Of a stretch of 64,000 nucleotides of DNA, positions 61,751 to 64,000 are shown piece by piece. The first letter of the stretch is position 1; each line of letters opens with the position of its first letter. This DNA comes from Pseudomonas entomophila (GTDB taxonomy: Bacteria; Pseudomonadota; Gammaproteobacteria; Pseudomonadales; Pseudomonadaceae). The notes under the pieces were generated by a model. It was not told the origin of the DNA. It did not search any database and saw only the letters and a list, made by a program, of their open reading frames with translations. The DNA is taken from positions 1-64,000 of the forward strand of contig NZ_JARGCS010000047.1 of assembly GCF_029193575.1 (NCBI RefSeq), in the 5' to 3' direction. Made by a program: the position numbers and the translations under genes.

Positions 61751-63760
61751 ATGTCCCGACTCAATCCCCGGCAACAGGAAGCCCGTGACTACGTCGGCGG
61801 CCCTCTCTTGGTGCTCGCCGGTGCAGGCTCCGGCAAGACCAGCGTGATCACGCGCAAGATCGCCCACCTGATCCAGAACTGCGGCATCCGCGCCCAGTAC
61901 ATCGTCGCCATGACCTTCACCAACAAGGCCGCGCGCGAGATGAAGGAGCGGGTCGGCACCCTGCTGCGCCCCGGCGAAGGCCGCGGCCTGACCGTGTGCA
62001 CCTTCCACAACCTGGGCCTGAACATCATCCGCAAGGAGCACGAGCGCCTGGGCTACAAGCCGGGCTTCTCGATCTTCGACGAGACCGACATCAAGGCGTT
62101 GCTGTCGGACATCATGCAGAAGGAATACTCCGGCGACGACGGCATCGACGAGATCAAGAACATGATCGGTGCCTGGAAGAACGACCTGATCCTCCCCGCC
62201 GAGGCCCTGGAAAAAGCCCGCAACCCGCGCGAGCAGACCGCCGCCATCGTCTACACCCACTACCAGCGCACGCTCAAGGCGTTCAACGCGGTGGACTTCG
62301 ACGACCTGATCCTGCTGCCGGTGAAGCTGTTCGAACAGAACCCGGACATCCTCGAACGCTGGCAGAACCGCGTGCGCTACCTGCTGGTGGACGAATACCA
62401 AGACACCAACGCCAGCCAGTACCTGCTGGTGAAGATGCTGATCGGCATGCGCAACCAGTTCACCGTGGTGGGCGACGACGACCAGTCGATCTACGCCTGG
62501 CGCGGCGCCCGCCCGGAAAACCTCATGCTGCTCAAGGAGGACTACCCCTCCCTGAAGGTGGTGATGCTGGAGCAGAACTACCGCTCCACCAGCCGCATCC
62601 TGCGCTGCGCCAACGTGCTCATCGCCAACAACCCGCACGCCTTCGAGAAGCAGCTGTGGAGCGAGATGGGCGTGGGCGACGAGATCCGCGTGATCCGCTG
62701 CAAGAACGAGGAAGCCGAGGCCGAGCGCGTGGCCATGGAGATCCTCACGCTGCACCTGCGCACCGACCGGCCCTACAGCGACTTCGCCATCCTCTACCGG
62801 GGCAACTACCAGGCCAAGCTGATCGAACTGAAGCTGCAGCACCACCAGGTGCCGTATCGCTTGTCCGGCGGCAACAGCTTCTTCGGCCGCCAGGAGGTAA
62901 AAGACCTCATGGCCTACCTGCGCCTGCTGGTGAACCCGGACGACGACAACGCCTACCTGCGGGTGATCAACGTGCCGCGCCGGGAAATCGGCTCGACCAC
63001 CCTGGAGAAACTCGGCAACTACGCCACCGAACGCGGGGTGTCGATGTACGCCGCCAGTGAGGAGCTGGGCCTGGGCGAGCACCTGGATGCGCGCTACACC
63101 GAGCGCCTGCAGCGCTTCAAGCACTGGCTCGACGGGGTGCGCCACAAGGTCGCCCTGGAAGACCCGATCGCCGCGTTGCACGAGATGGTCCGCGACATCG
63201 ACTACGAGAACTGGATTCGCCAGCAGACCGCCAGCGACAAGGCCGCGGAGTTCCGCATCAGCAATGTCTGGTTCCTCATCGATGCGTTGAAGAACACCCT
63301 CGAGAAGGACGAAGAGGGTGACATGACCATCGAGGACGCCATCGGCAAGCTGGTGCTGCGCGACATGCTCGAACGCCAGCAGGAAGAGGAAGAAAACGCC
63401 GAGGGCGTGCAGATGATGACCCTGCACGCCTCCAAGGGCCTGGAATTCCCCTACGTGTTCATCATGGGCATGGAGGAAGAGATCCTCCCGCACCGTTCCA
63501 GCATCGAGGCCGATACCATCGAGGAAGAACGCCGCCTGGCCTACGTGGGCATCACCCGCGCCCGCCAAACCCTGGCCTTCACCTTCGCCGCCAAGCGCAA
63601 GCAGTACGGCGAGATCATCGATTGCACGCCCAGCCGCTTCCTCGACGAACTGCCGCCGGAAGACCTGTCGTGGGAAGGCCTGGACGACGCGCCGGTGGAA
63701 GTGAAGGCGGCGCGCGGCAACACTGCGCTGGCCGACATCCGGGCCATGCTCAAACGCTGA
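61751..63760 (+). CDS. rep: ATP-dependent DNA helicase Rep
   Basis: 669 aa superfamily 1A 3'-to-5' helicase that helps replication forks past obstacles. Motif I LAGAGSGKTSVITRKIAHLI, Ia AMTFTNKAAREMKERVG, II LLVDEYQDTNASQY, III TVVGDDDQSIYAWRGARPEN, IV LEQNYRSTSRIL, V MMTLHASKGLEFPYVF, VI RRLAYVGITRARQTL are all intact. ATG 61751 (MSRLNPRQQEA) gives the normal length; a longer frame upstream includes the promoter region. xpt follows 74 bp later. Confidence 0.97.
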   Translation: MSRLNPRQQEARDYVGGPLLVLAGAGSGKTSVITRKIAHLIQNCGIRAQYIVAMTFTNKAAREMKERVGTLLRPGEGRGLTVCTFHNLGLNIIRKEHERLGYKPGFSIFDETDIKALLSDIMQKEYSGDDGIDEIKNMIGAWKNDLILPAEALEKARNPREQTAAIVYTHYQRTLKAFNAVDFDDLILLPVKLFEQNPDILERWQNRVRYLLVDEYQDTNASQYLLVKMLIGMRNQFTVVGDDDQSIYAWRGARPENLMLLKEDYPSLKVVMLEQNYRSTSRILRCANVLIANNPHAFEKQLWSEMGVGDEIRVIRCKNEEAEAERVAMEILTLHLRTDRPYSDFAILYRGNYQAKLIELKLQHHQVPYRLSGGNSFFGRQEVKDLMAYLRLLVNPDDDNAYLRVINVPRREIGSTTLEKLGNYATERGVSMYAASEELGLGEHLDARYTERLQRFKHWLDGVRHKVALEDPIAALHEMVRDIDYENWIRQQTASDKAAEFRISNVWFLIDALKNTLEKDEEGDMTIEDAIGKLVLRDMLERQQEEEENAEGVQMMTLHASKGLEFPYVFIMGMEEEILPHRSSIEADTIEEERRLAYVGITRARQTLAFTFAAKRKQYGEIIDCTPSRFLDELPPEDLSWEGLDDAPVEVKAARGNTALADIRAMLKR

Positions 63761-63834
63761 TCTACCCTGACTCTTTAAACCTTCGCCGCTACCCCGTTGG
63801 ATGCGGCCACCTTTGCTACATCGAGGAAACAACA

Positions 63835-64000
63835 GTGCAAGCACTGCAGCAGAAGATTCGCGAAGAAGGCATCGTGCTTTCCGATCAGGTCCTGAAAGTC
63901 GATGCGTTTCTCAACCACCAGATCGACCCGGCGCTGATGCAGCTGATCGGCGACGAGTTCGCCCGCCTGTTCGCCGACTCGGGTGTGACCAAGATCGTCA
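63835..64000 (+). CDS. xpt: Xanthine phosphoribosyltransferase (5' part, cut by window end)
   Basis: First 55 codons of a purine salvage enzyme that makes XMP from xanthine and PRPP. After GTG 63835 the protein reads QALQQKIREEGIVLSDQVLK and FLNHQIDPALMQLIGDEFA, the Xpt N-terminus. GAGG lies nine bases before the GTG. The PRPP-binding motif is beyond the window. No purine riboswitch pattern is seen in the 74 bp after rep. Confidence 0.88.
   Translation, partial: MQALQQKIREEGIVLSDQVLKVDAFLNHQIDPALMQLIGDEFARLFADSGVTKIV

Noticed and set aside
61733..63844. 703-codon minus-strand open frame opposite rep
   Set aside because: Antisense of a complete Rep helicase; valine/leucine/histidine-rich composition with no motif.

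Overview
The window is high-GC chromosomal DNA from a Pseudomonas of the P. putida group. The evidence is the gene order and protein character: spuI/spuB/spuC polyamine genes, argE-argA, gcvT-gcvH-gcvP, ygfB-pepP-ubiH-ubiI, zapA-6S RNA-ygfA, ubiD, rho-trxA, ppx/ppk, hemB, amaA-amaB-hglS, rep and xpt. The gaps also carry many copies of a P. putida-type REP palindrome with a GCGGGGCAAGCCCGC-like core. No insertion sequence, prophage, tRNA, rRNA or CRISPR array is visible. Gene density is high and the content reads as core genome with a few less-studied islands.

Layout. 1-6 kb: polyamine uptake and gamma-glutamylated putrescine catabolism, with spuB-spuC-spuD on the minus strand diverging from spuI. 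6-10 kb: arginine biosynthesis (argE, argA) diverging from a CYTH-CHAD triphosphatase. 10-13.7 kb: an Lrp/AsnC regulator diverging from a small ACT-like protein, an orphan type II/IV secretion ATPase and two tandem DUF2388 exported proteins. 13.7-18.3 kb: glycine cleavage operon. 18.4-21.2 kb: ferric-iron ABC transporter lacking its ATPase. 21.3-26.1 kb: minus-strand operon ygfB-pepP-ubiH-DUF4442-ubiI. 26.2-27.7 kb: ZapB-like protein, zapA, 6S RNA and 5-formyl-THF cyclo-ligase. 27.7-31 kb: small membrane protein, EVE protein, FliL-like protein, quinone oxidoreductase and gamma-glutamylcyclotransferase. 31-35.7 kb: ubiD with a ferredoxin-type reductase, rho and trxA. 36-40.8 kb: the convergent polyphosphate pair ppx/ppk and hemB. 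40.9-46 kb: DedA protein, fatty-acid hydroxylase, ElbB, YaiI and a cytochrome c-FTR1 iron permease. 46.3-49.4 kb: a four-gene envelope cluster (COG3014, YcfL, LpoB, CsgG-like). 49.6-55 kb: lysine catabolism via pipecolate (amaA, amaB, LysR, hglS). 55-61.5 kb: chemoreceptor, LysR/MATE divergent pair and a GGDEF-EAL protein. 61.7-64 kb: rep helicase and the start of xpt.

How the genes work together. AmaA, AmaB and HglS are three steps that carry L-pipecolate through 2-aminoadipate and 2-oxoadipate to D-2-hydroxyglutarate; the aminotransferase between them is not in the window. SpuI/SpuB and SpuC start the two routes of putrescine use. UbiD, UbiH and UbiI serve ubiquinone synthesis from two separate loci. 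Ppk makes polyphosphate and Ppx degrades it.

The most unusual structure is at 41428-41595. There, convergent DedA and fatty-acid-hydroxylase genes overlap by 168 bp, and each protein's glutamine-rich tail is the antisense of the other's last membrane helix. Other points worth following are the envelope cluster at 46-49 kb, a Fur-box-like site before the GGDEF-EAL gene, the orphan GspE-type ATPase, and several clean palindromes between divergent regulator/target pairs. I see no plainly new multi-gene defence or mobile system. Functions are inferred from recognisable motifs and gene order; no database search was run.
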